64,000 nucleotides of DNA, taken from assembly GCA_949373085.1 (NCBI GenBank), contig CASICJ010000027.1, positions 19,961-83,960 of the forward strand, read 5' to 3'. Positions 33,574 through 42,975 of the stretch are shown piece after piece. Origin of the DNA: an uncultured Verrucomicrobiales bacterium. GTDB taxonomy: Bacteria > Verrucomicrobiota > Verrucomicrobiia > Verrucomicrobiales > Akkermansiaceae. Every line of letters starts with the position of its first letter. Within the stretch, counting starts at the first letter, position 1. The notes below the pieces were generated by a model. The model saw only the letters and a list, made by a program, of their open reading frames with translations. It was not told the origin of the DNA and searched no databases. The translations under genes were made by a program, and so were the position numbers.

Positions 33574-36180
33574 CTAACGAACAGGAAATCCGCCCGCTTG
33601 GAATCGGCGGCGCTGCTGGTGGAGCTCCCACCTACCTGAAGCGCGTCCTAAAACCTCATTCTTTATGGAGCGAGCACTCCACTTCAATGCTTCTTCCCGA
33701 TTTTTTCGGGCAAAGTTAATCTCACCCATGGTGTCAAGGTAGGCTGCCGATTGAGGTTTCATCTCTAACGCCTTCATTAAATACGCCTCAGCCTCTTCAA
33801 GACAACGATTAGCACGGGATGCTAGCCACGCGAAATTGTTGTAAGCATTATCATCCTTCGGGAACATCCTGATCACTTCCCGGGCATAATTTGCAGATTG
33901 GGCGAAGAGCTGGTCGTGCAACTCGTTTAATCCAACTTCCCGAAGGACTGGAAAGAGTTCATTGGCGAGATAACCGTCACGGGGAAGAATGCGGTGAGCT
34001 TCAGAAAACACTGTGACCGCCCGATCAATATTACCATTCTCTATTGCAACCGCACCTTGAGCCACCAGAACCTGAAATCTGTCTCTCATTAGAAAAATTC
34101 CACCAGTCACTCCGCCGTAACTAGAAATCAAAGCCGCCACTTCACGGTAAGCCAATGCTTCTTTCCAATTACGAAGAGTCGCAGCACCGGCCGAGAGACC
34201 CTCGATGACATCGTCAATACCACCATAATCTCCGGGAACAGGAACGGCTTCACTTCTCAAAAGCGCCGCTCGCAAACTTTGATGACTCTCGCCTATCAAT
34301 CCAACCTGAAGTTGCTGGGCGGCGATCGCCTCAAGCTCTTTCACGGTTCCCGACGAAAGAACTCGCGCTCGTTCGATTATTTCCTTCCACCCCTTCTTGC
34401 CTGCCAATTTGAAAGCCAGACCTTTCTGCATCATGAAAATGGAGCTGACAGTCTCAACTTGAAATTTAACCCTTTCGAGATTGTCGATGGCATCATTAAT
34501 CCTTCCCCCATCAAGCGCTATAAGGTAGCGCAGAAAATTACTGTCAACTCCTAGATTCGCCTGCTCCTCGCAAATACGAACCAACTCACTTTCCCGATTA
34601 CGATATTGAAGAATCTGAAATAATTTCTTCAGACCATCCAGAGCTTCTTCGGATTTCAGCACAGTCAAAACAACCCTTTCGAAAACTTCGTTATACCTCT
34701 CTGGGAAAACCAGCAAATGACGGTTGGAAAACGAACACGTCAATGCCAGCCGCTCGTCCATCGATATTTTTGGCATTATTTCCCCAAGAAGATTGAAGAT
34801 CCAAATATGCTCTTCATCACTATACAGCATCTCACCAAGAAAAACGGAAGCGGTCGCGTCATGTTCCTCAATTTCCCGCGCAACGGCAGTCACGACCGAA
34901 AGAGGCGCCGAGAAATACATTTCACGAGCCAAGGCCGAATGACTAATTTCAGGTTTGCCTCTAGCAGCATCAAACACAGCTAAAGCCGTATCTTTTGCAT
35001 TATCAACCCTGCCCCGCCCCTCTAAAAACTCAACTGCCGAAATCATTCGATCGGTCTCGATTCCACGCCCTTCATTTTGCAACTCCTTTTCGACCTTCAA
35101 AGAAAGTGAATCAATCCAATCTTCCAGCTCTGATGCATCCGGCACCCCAATCAGTTTCTGAGCACTGATATATTCCTCCTGCATCAAATGATAGCTGATT
35201 TTCGCTCCCAAATATCCACTCCCTAGACCTTCAACAACCTCCTTTCCTCCGCCCATACGAAATAAGTTCATTCGGGCCTCACGCTCCTCGCTCTCTTGTT
35301 TACTGAGATAGAGAACAGACTCATAGGCCTTTCTCTTAGCCTCAGCATCCCCTCTATAATCGGCGAGGGTCCACTTGATATAATTCTGCACTGGTAGCCC
35401 AAGCTTCCCAATTTCAAGAAGATACTCAAAGTAAGGCTCAAAATCACCCTCGACCAGCGCTGCGATCACCTCTGTTGAACGATCGCCCAACCGAGCTGCT
35501 TCTTTCCGAAGTAATCCGGCATCACCCTTGACCCGAAGATATCCTAAATAACGTTGAAAGTCTTCCGCTCGATCTCCCTTCCGAAGTCGCTCTAACTCCT
35601 GATCAAGTCCGCCTGTCACATCGAGAAGATGCCCCAGGCGAATGATATGATCATATTTGTCGCTCAGGCCCAAAATTTCCTTAGCCTCATCATATTTCTC
35701 GTTATTTAGATACCCCCGAATAATTCGAGGCATATATTGAGCGATCATGGCATCCATTCTCGAGACCACCCGGTCACTCATCTCGACGCGACGGAGTCTT
35801 AAAATTAAGTCAAACTCTTCAAGAGAGCGCAATTGCTCCAGAACGGCAACCCGACCACGCGGCGAAGACTCCAAATACCGATCAATTAATACCAACACCT
35901 TTTCTGAAGTATCCGGAGTGATTCCGAGGAGGAGCTTCTGAGTCAACACGGATGCTCTGGCCGAAATTTCTGGATCTTCGTTTTCAGCAAGCTCTTGAAG
36001 CAAAGCGAGGGCATCTTCCCCGGTCTCCCAGATCTCGTTCATTGCTTCCACTCGAACCCCGTAATCTTGTGAGCCGAGTGCCTCGCGCCACTTTTTCTTC
36101 TGAGCTGGAGTGATCCCCGCACCCGACGCAAAAAGGCCCAAGGTAAGAAGCGTAGCTAGTAGTAGCAAAACCTTACTCAT
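33574..36180 (-). CDS. Large exported helical-repeat (HEAT/TPR-like) protein
   Basis: The 868-residue protein has a signal peptide (MSKVLLLLATLLTLGLFASGAG). An N-terminal HEAT-like stretch follows (SQDYGVRVEAMNEIWETGEDALALLQELAENEDPEISARA). A long alpha-helical body ends in clear TPR units near the C-terminus (EAHRILPRDGYLANELFPVLREV, DDNAYNNFAWLASRANRCLEEAEAYLMKALEMKPQSAAYLDTMGEI). It is probably a periplasmic scaffold; no catalytic motif is visible. It is followed on the same strand by no close gene and preceded by a small membrane protein gene. Confidence 0.7.
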   Translation of the reverse strand: MSKVLLLLATLLTLGLFASGAGITPAQKKKWREALGSQDYGVRVEAMNEIWETGEDALALLQELAENEDPEISARASVLTQKLLLGITPDTSEKVLVLIDRYLESSPRGRVAVLEQLRSLEEFDLILRLRRVEMSDRVVSRMDAMIAQYMPRIIRGYLNNEKYDEAKEILGLSDKYDHIIRLGHLLDVTGGLDQELERLRKGDRAEDFQRYLGYLRVKGDAGLLRKEAARLGDRSTEVIAALVEGDFEPYFEYLLEIGKLGLPVQNYIKWTLADYRGDAEAKRKAYESVLYLSKQESEEREARMNLFRMGGGKEVVEGLGSGYLGAKISYHLMQEEYISAQKLIGVPDASELEDWIDSLSLKVEKELQNEGRGIETDRMISAVEFLEGRGRVDNAKDTALAVFDAARGKPEISHSALAREMYFSAPLSVVTAVAREIEEHDATASVFLGEMLYSDEEHIWIFNLLGEIMPKISMDERLALTCSFSNRHLLVFPERYNEVFERVVLTVLKSEEALDGLKKLFQILQYRNRESELVRICEEQANLGVDSNFLRYLIALDGGRINDAIDNLERVKFQVETVSSIFMMQKGLAFKLAGKKGWKEIIERARVLSSGTVKELEAIAAQQLQVGLIGESHQSLRAALLRSEAVPVPGDYGGIDDVIEGLSAGAATLRNWKEALAYREVAALISSYGGVTGGIFLMRDRFQVLVAQGAVAIENGNIDRAVTVFSEAHRILPRDGYLANELFPVLREVGLNELHDQLFAQSANYAREVIRMFPKDDNAYNNFAWLASRANRCLEEAEAYLMKALEMKPQSAAYLDTMGEINFARKNREEALKWSARSIKNEVLGRASGRWELHQQRRRFQAGGFPVR

Positions 36181-36264
36181 ATTGATTGGATATTATAAAG
36201 GTGCTATTTTTTCTCAACCACGCAAGAAATCATCCGAAAAGTTCACTCATGGCTTGTGATGAAG

Positions 36265-36489
36265 TTACCCACGGCCGCGAATCAGCCGAATCAGTAGAAA
36301 AATCACTAAAATTCCTACGAGAACACCTGACAACATTAGGGAATACTTCGAAACAGGAAAAACCTCATCAAAAACCCCAAACTCCAATAACTTTGCCTCG
36401 TATTCGGGAGCGATGAACCTTCCGAAGACAAAAAATATACCGGCAGATGCCAAAAGGCCCCAGGTCGCTGACAATTGACGCTTTTTCAT
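36265..36489 (-). CDS. Small two-helix membrane protein
   Basis: The 74-residue protein has two hydrophobic segments (LSATWGLLASAGIFFVFGRFI and YSLMLSGVLVGILVIFLLIRLI) and a basic C-terminus. Its ATG overlaps the stop of mnmE (4-nt overlap), which supports expression by translational coupling. No family recognised. Confidence 0.6.
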   Translation of the reverse strand: MKKRQLSATWGLLASAGIFFVFGRFIAPEYEAKLLEFGVFDEVFPVSKYSLMLSGVLVGILVIFLLIRLIRGRG

Positions 36490-37817
36490 TTTCCAATACA
36501 GAAGTTGCTAAAAATCTCACCTAAAATCTCCTCAGTATCAACGATACCAGCAATTTCACCAACTGCTGTGAGAGCTTCCCTTAAGTCAAGAGCCGTTATT
36601 TCAGGATCATCCCCCCCCCGCAGAGAGGCAATTGCCCGAGTCAAGGAAGATTGGGCACGTGTCAAACACGCCTGATGCCTTGCATTAACCGCAACGGAAT
36701 GATCCCCCCAGTGGGCTTCATCAAGCGATAATAATTCAGCAATCGCACTCTCTAGATCGTCAAATCCATCACCCGATTCACAGGAGATTCTTAAGCCTTT
36801 TACCTCAGCCCAGCTAGTATCCTCAAGATCTGATTTATTTAGAATATCGAGTTTTCGGGCTCCATCGGGGATATTAACCTTAGCCGATTCTACCAAACAT
36901 TCGCTGAGGTCCCTGATCACCAATACCAGATCAGCCCTGGCCACTTGACCGTGTGTCATCGCAATTCCCTCTCGTTCGATTTCGTCACTAGAATCCCTGA
37001 CTCCCGCCGTATCAATCAATCGAAGCGGAATACCCCGCAAATTCACCACTTCCTCAATCGTGTCTCGAGTCGTCCCTTCCCGGGAACTCACGATTGCACG
37101 TTGATATCCCAACAACCGATTCAGCAAGCTAGATTTGCCAACGTTGGGTTTACCGAAAATCACCGTCCGAACGCCTTCTCGTAAAATTCGACCCTGATCA
37201 GCAGTTGCCAGCAAACCAGCAATCGAAGTGGACAGCTCTAACAGTGTCTTGCAAAGCACCTCTCCGACTTGCGGATCGATATCCTCTTCGGGAAAATCAA
37301 TAAAGGCCTCCATATGGGCCGTCGTACCAAGCAACTTTGCACGGATTGCCTCACAAGTTCTCCCGAGCCGGCCATCTAATTGTTCATTTGCAGAACGCAA
37401 AGCCATCGAAGTCTGAGCCGAAATCAGATCCATTACTGCCTCGGCTTGGGTCAAATCCATCCGCCCGTTCATAAAGGCCCTTTGAGTAAATTCCCCCGGT
37501 CCAGCTGGGGCCGCTCCTGCCTCCACAAACCTTTCCAAAACACGCCGCGTCACCATGATCCCACCGTGTCCTGTGAACTCAACGACATTCTCACCCGTGT
37601 AACTCCCCGGACCTTTAAATGTAACGAGTAACCCCTCATCAATCACCCGACCTGTCTCATCTTCAATCGAACGCAGGCCCACTCTCCTTGGCTTGGGCAG
37701 TATTCCACCCCTCATCACCGAGACCGCGATTTCAAAAGCGCGCATACCAGACAGCCGGATCACCGAGACCGCCCCCATACCAGGGGGGCTTGCGATAGCG
37801 ACAATCGTTTCAGACAT
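36486..37817 (-). CDS. mnmE: tRNA modification GTPase MnmE
   Basis: GTPase that with MnmG builds cmnm5U at tRNA wobble position 34. The 443-residue protein has the N-terminal folate-binding domain (IVAIASPPGMGAVSVIRLSG), G1 FGKPNVGKSSLLN, G2/G3 region GTTRDTIEEVV and DTAGVRDSSDEIE, G4 LNKSDL, and the C-terminal FCIGK with its conserved Cys. Complete and of normal length. Located between hisC (5 nt upstream on the minus strand) and the small membrane protein. Confidence 0.96.
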   Translation of the reverse strand: MSETIVAIASPPGMGAVSVIRLSGMRAFEIAVSVMRGGILPKPRRVGLRSIEDETGRVIDEGLLVTFKGPGSYTGENVVEFTGHGGIMVTRRVLERFVEAGAAPAGPGEFTQRAFMNGRMDLTQAEAVMDLISAQTSMALRSANEQLDGRLGRTCEAIRAKLLGTTAHMEAFIDFPEEDIDPQVGEVLCKTLLELSTSIAGLLATADQGRILREGVRTVIFGKPNVGKSSLLNRLLGYQRAIVSSREGTTRDTIEEVVNLRGIPLRLIDTAGVRDSSDEIEREGIAMTHGQVARADLVLVIRDLSECLVESAKVNIPDGARKLDILNKSDLEDTSWAEVKGLRISCESGDGFDDLESAIAELLSLDEAHWGDHSVAVNARHQACLTRAQSSLTRAIASLRGGDDPEITALDLREALTAVGEIAGIVDTEEILGEIFSNFCIGK

Positions 37818-37822
37818 CAGAA

Positions 37823-38917
37823 TTAGACTGAAAGAACTCTATCTAACTCCTCAAGGCACCGTTTATTTTGCTCCGGTGTTCCGATCGAAATCCGAACCCA
37901 CTCGGGCAGCTTGTAGCCACGCATGGCTCGGACTATCACACCTTTCTTCAAAAGCGCAGAGAAGACACGATCACCATCACGCACATTCACAAGTACGAAA
38001 TTTGCGTGACTAGGAACAAATTCCCAGCCCCGCTCCGCAAAGGAAGACTCAAAATAACGCCGACCAATTGCATTATTGCTCACCGTAGCAGATATGTGTT
38101 CTTCATCCTGAATCGAAGCGAGAGCAGCGGCCTGAGCAATAGAATTAGCATTGAAAGGCTGGCGTGATCGGTTGAGCAAGCCCGCCACTTCTGAATTTGT
38201 TACCCCGTAACCAATCCTCAAAGCCGATAGACCTTGCGCCTTCGAAAAAGTTCTCATCACGCAGACGTTGCGACCTTCTTTGACATAACGAATAGCATCT
38301 GGAGCTTCTTCAAGAAACTCGTGGTAAGCCTCATCAAAAACCGCGATCACATGATCGGGCAATCCAACCATGAAACGGTCAATCTCTTCTTGGCCCACCA
38401 AAGTGCCGGTCGGGTTGTTGGGGTTAGCAATAAATACAAGTCGCGTCTCCGGAGTGACTGCATTGAGCATTGCGTCCAAATCGTGGACAAAGCCAGGGTC
38501 AGGAACTTCAACGTAATCAGCCCCGAAAAGCGTCGCCATTAATTTGTAAACCACGAAGGCGTGCTCCGCAGCAATCAGCCCAGCTCCCGGCTTCAAAAAG
38601 GAATGGCAAAGCAACTCGATAATTTCGTTAGAACCATTACCAAGAACGATATTTTCGAAAGCAACTCCGTGCTTCTCTGCGAGCGCGGTTCGCAAGCGGT
38701 ATCCTCCGCCATCAGGATAGATATGAGCATTTTCGATCGCCTCAGCCATCGCAAGCTTTGCCTTAGGGGAAGGCCCCAGAGGATTCTCATTACTGGCAAG
38801 CTTTACGATTTCATCCGGTTCCAATCCCAACTCTCGCGCCGTCTCCTCGATCGGCTTTCCCGGCTCGTAAGGGACCAAATCGCATACCCACTGATTACCA
38901 TAACCCGTAATGCTCAT
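37823..38917 (-). CDS. hisC: Histidinol-phosphate aminotransferase
   Basis: PLP enzyme of histidine biosynthesis converting imidazole-acetol phosphate to histidinol phosphate. The 364-residue fold-type I protein shows LASNENPLGPSPKA, FIANPNNPTGTLV, VFDEAYHEFL, and MRTFSKAQGLSALRIGYG with the PLP lysine. The start MSITGYGNQWVCDLVPYEPG is typical. Other his genes are not in the window; hisC-type paralogues can also serve aromatic amino acid transamination. Confidence 0.92.
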   Translation of the reverse strand: MSITGYGNQWVCDLVPYEPGKPIEETARELGLEPDEIVKLASNENPLGPSPKAKLAMAEAIENAHIYPDGGGYRLRTALAEKHGVAFENIVLGNGSNEIIELLCHSFLKPGAGLIAAEHAFVVYKLMATLFGADYVEVPDPGFVHDLDAMLNAVTPETRLVFIANPNNPTGTLVGQEEIDRFMVGLPDHVIAVFDEAYHEFLEEAPDAIRYVKEGRNVCVMRTFSKAQGLSALRIGYGVTNSEVAGLLNRSRQPFNANSIAQAAALASIQDEEHISATVSNNAIGRRYFESSFAERGWEFVPSHANFVLVNVRDGDRVFSALLKKGVIVRAMRGYKLPEWVRISIGTPEQNKRCLEELDRVLSV

Positions 38918-38973
38918 AGCGTGAAAATAGCGGAGTTCCTCTTCATCGCAAGCCCGATTGAAAACAAGCCGAG

Positions 38974-39654
38974 TTAAGTCTTAACCCCAGTATAAATTGA
39001 AGCAATCCCACCACTCAAAGGCTGACACACGCAATCCCGAAAATCAGCGTTCTTAAAGAGCTCAATCATCTTCTCACCATAAGGAAACTCTCCAATCGTA
39101 CCTGCAAGATATTGGTAGGCACCTCCTTGACCAGTCAGCAACCCAGCTACCTTTGGAAGAATTTTGTTTAAATATAACCCGTAGGGCTTCTTAAGAATTC
39201 CGCTCGGTTGCGAGAAATCGAGAACCAGTAGGTGCCCACCCGGCTTGATCACCCGGCCCATTTCCCGAAGAGCTTTCTGCCAATTTTCCATATTGCGGAG
39301 ACCAAAAGCTGCCGTCACGACATCAAAAGTGTAATCCTCAAAGGAAAGATTCATCGCATCCTCAACTTGGGTCTCCTGCACACCTCCTTCAGTCGCATGA
39401 GCTAGCATTTCGGGACAAAAGTCCGTTCCCAGCACCCTAGCCCCGGGACATCTTTTCTGAATTTCAAGGGCAAGATCTCCAGTCCCTGTCGCGACATCAA
39501 GCACGTGCTTCGGGTTCCAGCGACTCACGATCCGCCCAACTTTCCTTCGCCAAAGAATATCAGTCCCCATACTGAGAACATGATTCGTAATGACATAGCG
39601 ATCTGCGATTTTAGCAAACGCTCCTTTGACGAATTTAGGGTCTTGTCCGCTCAT
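38974..39654 (-). CDS. ubiE: Demethylmenaquinone methyltransferase (UbiE/MenG)
   Basis: SAM-dependent C-methylation in menaquinone (or ubiquinone) synthesis. The 226-residue protein has FAKIADRYVITNHVLSMGTDILWRRKVG at the N-terminus, motif I LDVATGTGDLALEIQKR, VVTAAFGLRNMENWQKALREMGRVIKPGGHLLVLDFSQP and the C-terminal LFKNADFRDCVCQPLSGGIASIY. Its ATG overlaps the stop of the GNAT gene by 4 nt. Confidence 0.94.
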   Translation of the reverse strand: MSGQDPKFVKGAFAKIADRYVITNHVLSMGTDILWRRKVGRIVSRWNPKHVLDVATGTGDLALEIQKRCPGARVLGTDFCPEMLAHATEGGVQETQVEDAMNLSFEDYTFDVVTAAFGLRNMENWQKALREMGRVIKPGGHLLVLDFSQPSGILKKPYGLYLNKILPKVAGLLTGQGGAYQYLAGTIGEFPYGEKMIELFKNADFRDCVCQPLSGGIASIYTGVKT

Positions 39655-40184
39655 GAATCATCTTCGGCCGTTGGCTCTGGGAGAATATCCACGTAAATCC
39701 CAGGATCGCTACCTGGAATCTCGATCGCCCCCACCGTCTTAGTATAAAATTCCTTAGGGCCCACGCCGCCGATAAAGGCATAAGCGTAGCCTGCTTCTCG
39801 TTGAGCTTCGAGAGCTTTGAACAACAAGGCCTTCCCTAGCCCAAGCCCCCGCGCTGACTCAGCCACTCCTGTTGGTCCAAAATATCCCTTCGCCGTTGTT
39901 TCATAACAGGAAAATCCAAGAATCTCTTTACCCTTCGTCGCTATAAAACAAGCCACTGGCTGCCGCGAAAAAGCGACCTGCACCTCACTCACCCACTTCG
40001 GGGAAAAGTGGACCCCTACGAATTTTTGAACAAGGTGAAGCTCGTAAGAACCTGGTCGACGCAAAACCACCCCGTTTTCACTAAGTTTTGAGTAAACACC
40101 CTGACTTTCCGGCAGATCATAAAGCCGCACCAACATATCAATCATCGCGAAAACATGATCACATTCATCGACCTGGAAATCCAT
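39651..40184 (-). CDS. GNAT family N-acetyltransferase
   Basis: The 177-residue protein has VACFIATKGKEILGFSCYETTAKGYFGPTGVAESARGLGLGKALLFKALEAQREAGYAYAFIGG. This contains the GNAT motif A acetyl-CoA binding loop (RGLGLGKAL). The C-terminus is acidic. It precedes ubiE in a coupled pair. Substrate unknown. Confidence 0.8.
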   Translation of the reverse strand: MDFQVDECDHVFAMIDMLVRLYDLPESQGVYSKLSENGVVLRRPGSYELHLVQKFVGVHFSPKWVSEVQVAFSRQPVACFIATKGKEILGFSCYETTAKGYFGPTGVAESARGLGLGKALLFKALEAQREAGYAYAFIGGVGPKEFYTKTVGAIEIPGSDPGIYVDILPEPTAEDDS

Positions 40185-40230
40185 CTGTAAATTTCACCGA
40201 TTAACAAATTAATCGACCGAATTGAGATGA

Positions 40231-42009
40231 TCAGTTTAGGAGCTGAGTTTCAGCCAAAAGACGATAAGTGCCATCTTTCGCCATAAGTTCGGAATGGCTT
40301 CCGTCTTCGACGAACTTTCCGTCCTTTAAGACCAAGATCTTGTCTGCGCTCTTCACGGTTCCAAGACGATGGGCTATGATTAGGCTGGTCCGACCTATCA
40401 TCAACTCATTCAGAGCTTCCTGCACGAGACGTTCGCTTTCGGAATCCAGCGCACTTGTGGCCTCGTCAAGCAATAGAATCTTAGGATCTGCCAGGACGGC
40501 GCGTGCGATCGCAATACGTTGCCGCTGGCCACCGCTGAGTTTTACGCCACGAGGGCCCACGATCGCATCATAACCCTCAGGGAATTCATCGATAAACTGA
40601 TGTGCATTAGCCTTCCGAGCCGCCTCCATGATCTCTTCTTCACTTGCGCCAGGGCGTCCATACTCGATATTTTCACGAATAGTTCCACCAAACAAAAGGA
40701 CCTCTTGGGGCACCACCGCCATGGCTGCACGACGCGTCGAAACTGGAATCTCCCCAGAATTCTTCCCATCAAACGAAAGGCTCCCCTCATCTCCTTCATA
40801 AAATCCGAGCAAGAGCGAGAAGACGGTCGACTTCCCAGCACCGCTGGGCCCAACAATCGCAACCCTTTCACCAGCCTTCACTTCGAAATTAACACCATTC
40901 AAAACTTGGGTTTCTTTCCTTGAGGGATAGGAAAAAACAAGATCTTTAGCTGAAATAGCGCCAGTCAAAATGTCTCCACTTGTCCTGCGATAGTCCTCGA
41001 TTTCATGATCGAGTATTTCTCGAATTCGTTCAGTTGCCCCCTGAGTTTTCTGAAGCTGACTCATGATGTCGGGAAGAGATCCCAATGAAGCGCCCACAAA
41101 AATACTAAACAGAATGAAGTGGGTAAATTCTTCACTAGTGATCTGCCCCTCGGACATCATACCAGCGCCAAACCACACGACTATTGAAATCGTGCCAAAG
41201 AGAATAAAGATAATAAAACTCACAAACATCGCTCGAGCTTTCGATCCCCTGATTACAGTCCCAAGAAACAAGTCTAGAGCACTTCGATATCGATTCTCTT
41301 CAAACTCCTCGTTTGAATACGCTTTAACGTCGGCAATTCCCTGCACAGCTTCTTCCGCGACAATATTACTCTGCGCCAAATGATCCTGCGCATCCTTAGA
41401 CCACTGACGGATCTTCCTACCCACAATCGCAACGACGATTACGACTATCGGAATCATCGCTAACATAAAAAGTGACAGCTTTACCGAGGCGATGAAGATG
41501 AAAATCAAACCTCCAAAGAAAGTAACTGACTGGCGAACCATCTGTGGAACTGTCGTGATTAGGGTTTCCTGAAGAATGGTAAGGTCAGCTGAGAAACGTG
41601 ATCCCACCTCTCCGGTCCGTCGCTCCATGAACCAAGGCATCGGCAATCGCACCAGCCTAGCAAACACATCCTGACGTAAATCGCAGAGCGCGCTCTCGCC
41701 GGCTTTAATGAAGCCACGTACTCTCCAATAAGCAACAAACGCTTGAATACATAAGATGACGAGAAGCGTCGACACGACCTTGTTGATCTTTTCGCTCACC
41801 TCAGAAGAATCAACCCCCTCTTGCATCGCCTCCTGCGGAGATCCGATCAAACTTCCCAGAAAATATGGAAAAGCTAGCGAAAGTCCACCTGTCAAAAATA
41901 GCGCGACCACCGAAGGAATAAAGATCTTACGATACTTCCCCAAGTAACTATAGAGACCAAAAGTCTTCTTCCAATCTATGCGGCGAGATTTCTTTTCCAT
42001 TTCAGGCAC
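40231..42009 (-). CDS. ABC exporter, fused permease-ATPase (MsbA-like)
   Basis: The 592-residue half-transporter has a six-helix transmembrane domain (about 20-330, e.g. FIPSVVALFLTGGLSLAFPYFLGSLIG and MLAMIPIVVIVVAIVGRKIRQW). A C-terminal nucleotide-binding domain follows: Walker A VGPSGAGKSTV, signature LSGGQRQRIAIARAV, Walker B ILLLDEATSALDSES, IIAHRLGTV. The layout is that of lipid/lipid A flippases (MsbA) or drug exporters. Starts 14 nt from the divergent L,D-transpeptidase-like gene, consistent with an envelope role. Confidence 0.85.
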   Translation of the reverse strand: MPEMEKKSRRIDWKKTFGLYSYLGKYRKIFIPSVVALFLTGGLSLAFPYFLGSLIGSPQEAMQEGVDSSEVSEKINKVVSTLLVILCIQAFVAYWRVRGFIKAGESALCDLRQDVFARLVRLPMPWFMERRTGEVGSRFSADLTILQETLITTVPQMVRQSVTFFGGLIFIFIASVKLSLFMLAMIPIVVIVVAIVGRKIRQWSKDAQDHLAQSNIVAEEAVQGIADVKAYSNEEFEENRYRSALDLFLGTVIRGSKARAMFVSFIIFILFGTISIVVWFGAGMMSEGQITSEEFTHFILFSIFVGASLGSLPDIMSQLQKTQGATERIREILDHEIEDYRRTSGDILTGAISAKDLVFSYPSRKETQVLNGVNFEVKAGERVAIVGPSGAGKSTVFSLLLGFYEGDEGSLSFDGKNSGEIPVSTRRAAMAVVPQEVLLFGGTIRENIEYGRPGASEEEIMEAARKANAHQFIDEFPEGYDAIVGPRGVKLSGGQRQRIAIARAVLADPKILLLDEATSALDSESERLVQEALNELMIGRTSLIIAHRLGTVKSADKILVLKDGKFVEDGSHSELMAKDGTYRLLAETQLLN

Positions 42010-42023
42010 GCTGCAGTCAAGCG

Positions 42024-42923
42024 GTGACTCACCCTGCCGTCAAATCAGGAGCGCCACCAAATCGTAGTAAATTTTCCGGGCCAAAACCATTTACGACGCA
42101 TCAAAGATTTGATTTTCGGTTAGGAAAAGCTTTCTTACCTGACCACGCTCGCCGGGAACTAGGTAAGAAAACTCTTTTGTTTCTTGGCTTAAGCGCTTTT
42201 GTAACGGCCCTTTTCGTTTTCATTACCAATAGAAAGAACGCGCAAAATTTGGATAACTCGGGCAAAGACTACCAAGACGGCGAAAAGCGTTTTGTGGCGG
42301 TAAAAAAGAAAGTTACTCCGCATCTCAAAAAGCTTTTCCAGGAAAGAGAGCTTCCATGGGGATCCCCCATTTTTATTCGTGCCTTCAAAAAGGAGCGGCA
42401 CCTTGAGCTATGGGTAAAAAAACGAGAATCATTTGTCCTTCTAAAAAGCTATTTCATCGCTGGGGCCTCGGGCGAACTCGGTCCTAAGCTTCACCAAGGA
42501 GACGGACAAATTCCAGAAGGATTCTATTTTGTCACTCCGCACCAGATGAATCCACAAAGCAATTTCCACCTGTCTTTCAATATTGGCTACCCAAACCAAT
42601 ATGATCGAACTTACGATCGGACCGGCGATTTCATAATGGTTCACGGCTCAAACGTCTCGGTTGGCTGTATGGCGATGACAAACAACAAAATTGAGGCGAT
42701 CTACACCCTTGCTGATGCTGCTTTTGCAGGCGGGCAAAAATTCTTCAGAATTCACATCTTCCCCTTTAAAATGAGTAAAGCAGCCATGCAACAAAACTTC
42801 GGGAATCGCTGGCACCCCTTTTGGCGGAAACTCAAAATCGGATACCAGATTTTCGAGGACACAAAATTACCGCCAAACGTTACAGTCAAAAATAAAGCAT
42901 ATCAGTTCGAGAATCAGGATTGA
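42024..42923 (+). CDS. L,D-transpeptidase-like (YafK/YkuD) protein
   Basis: The 299-residue protein has one transmembrane anchor (LLFLGLSAFVTALFVFITN, about residues 50-68) and a YkuD-type catalytic domain. The active-site motif FIMVHGSNVSVGCMAMTN contains the catalytic Cys, His and Gly pattern, and the preceding GDGQIPEGFYFVTPHQMN is typical of YafK. YkuD enzymes cross-link or tether peptidoglycan; in E. coli YafK (DpaA) cleaves the Lpp-peptidoglycan link, so the reaction here is open. The start is GTG; no ATG precedes the anchor. Confidence 0.85.
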   Translation: MTHPAVKSGAPPNRSKFSGPKPFTTHQRFDFRLGKAFLPDHARRELGKKTLLFLGLSAFVTALFVFITNRKNAQNLDNSGKDYQDGEKRFVAVKKKVTPHLKKLFQERELPWGSPIFIRAFKKERHLELWVKKRESFVLLKSYFIAGASGELGPKLHQGDGQIPEGFYFVTPHQMNPQSNFHLSFNIGYPNQYDRTYDRTGDFIMVHGSNVSVGCMAMTNNKIEAIYTLADAAFAGGQKFFRIHIFPFKMSKAAMQQNFGNRWHPFWRKLKIGYQIFEDTKLPPNVTVKNKAYQFENQD

Positions 42924-42975
42924 GACTGGCAATCGAAGCCATCCATCATAACCTCCATTAAGTCGCTCTCTACAC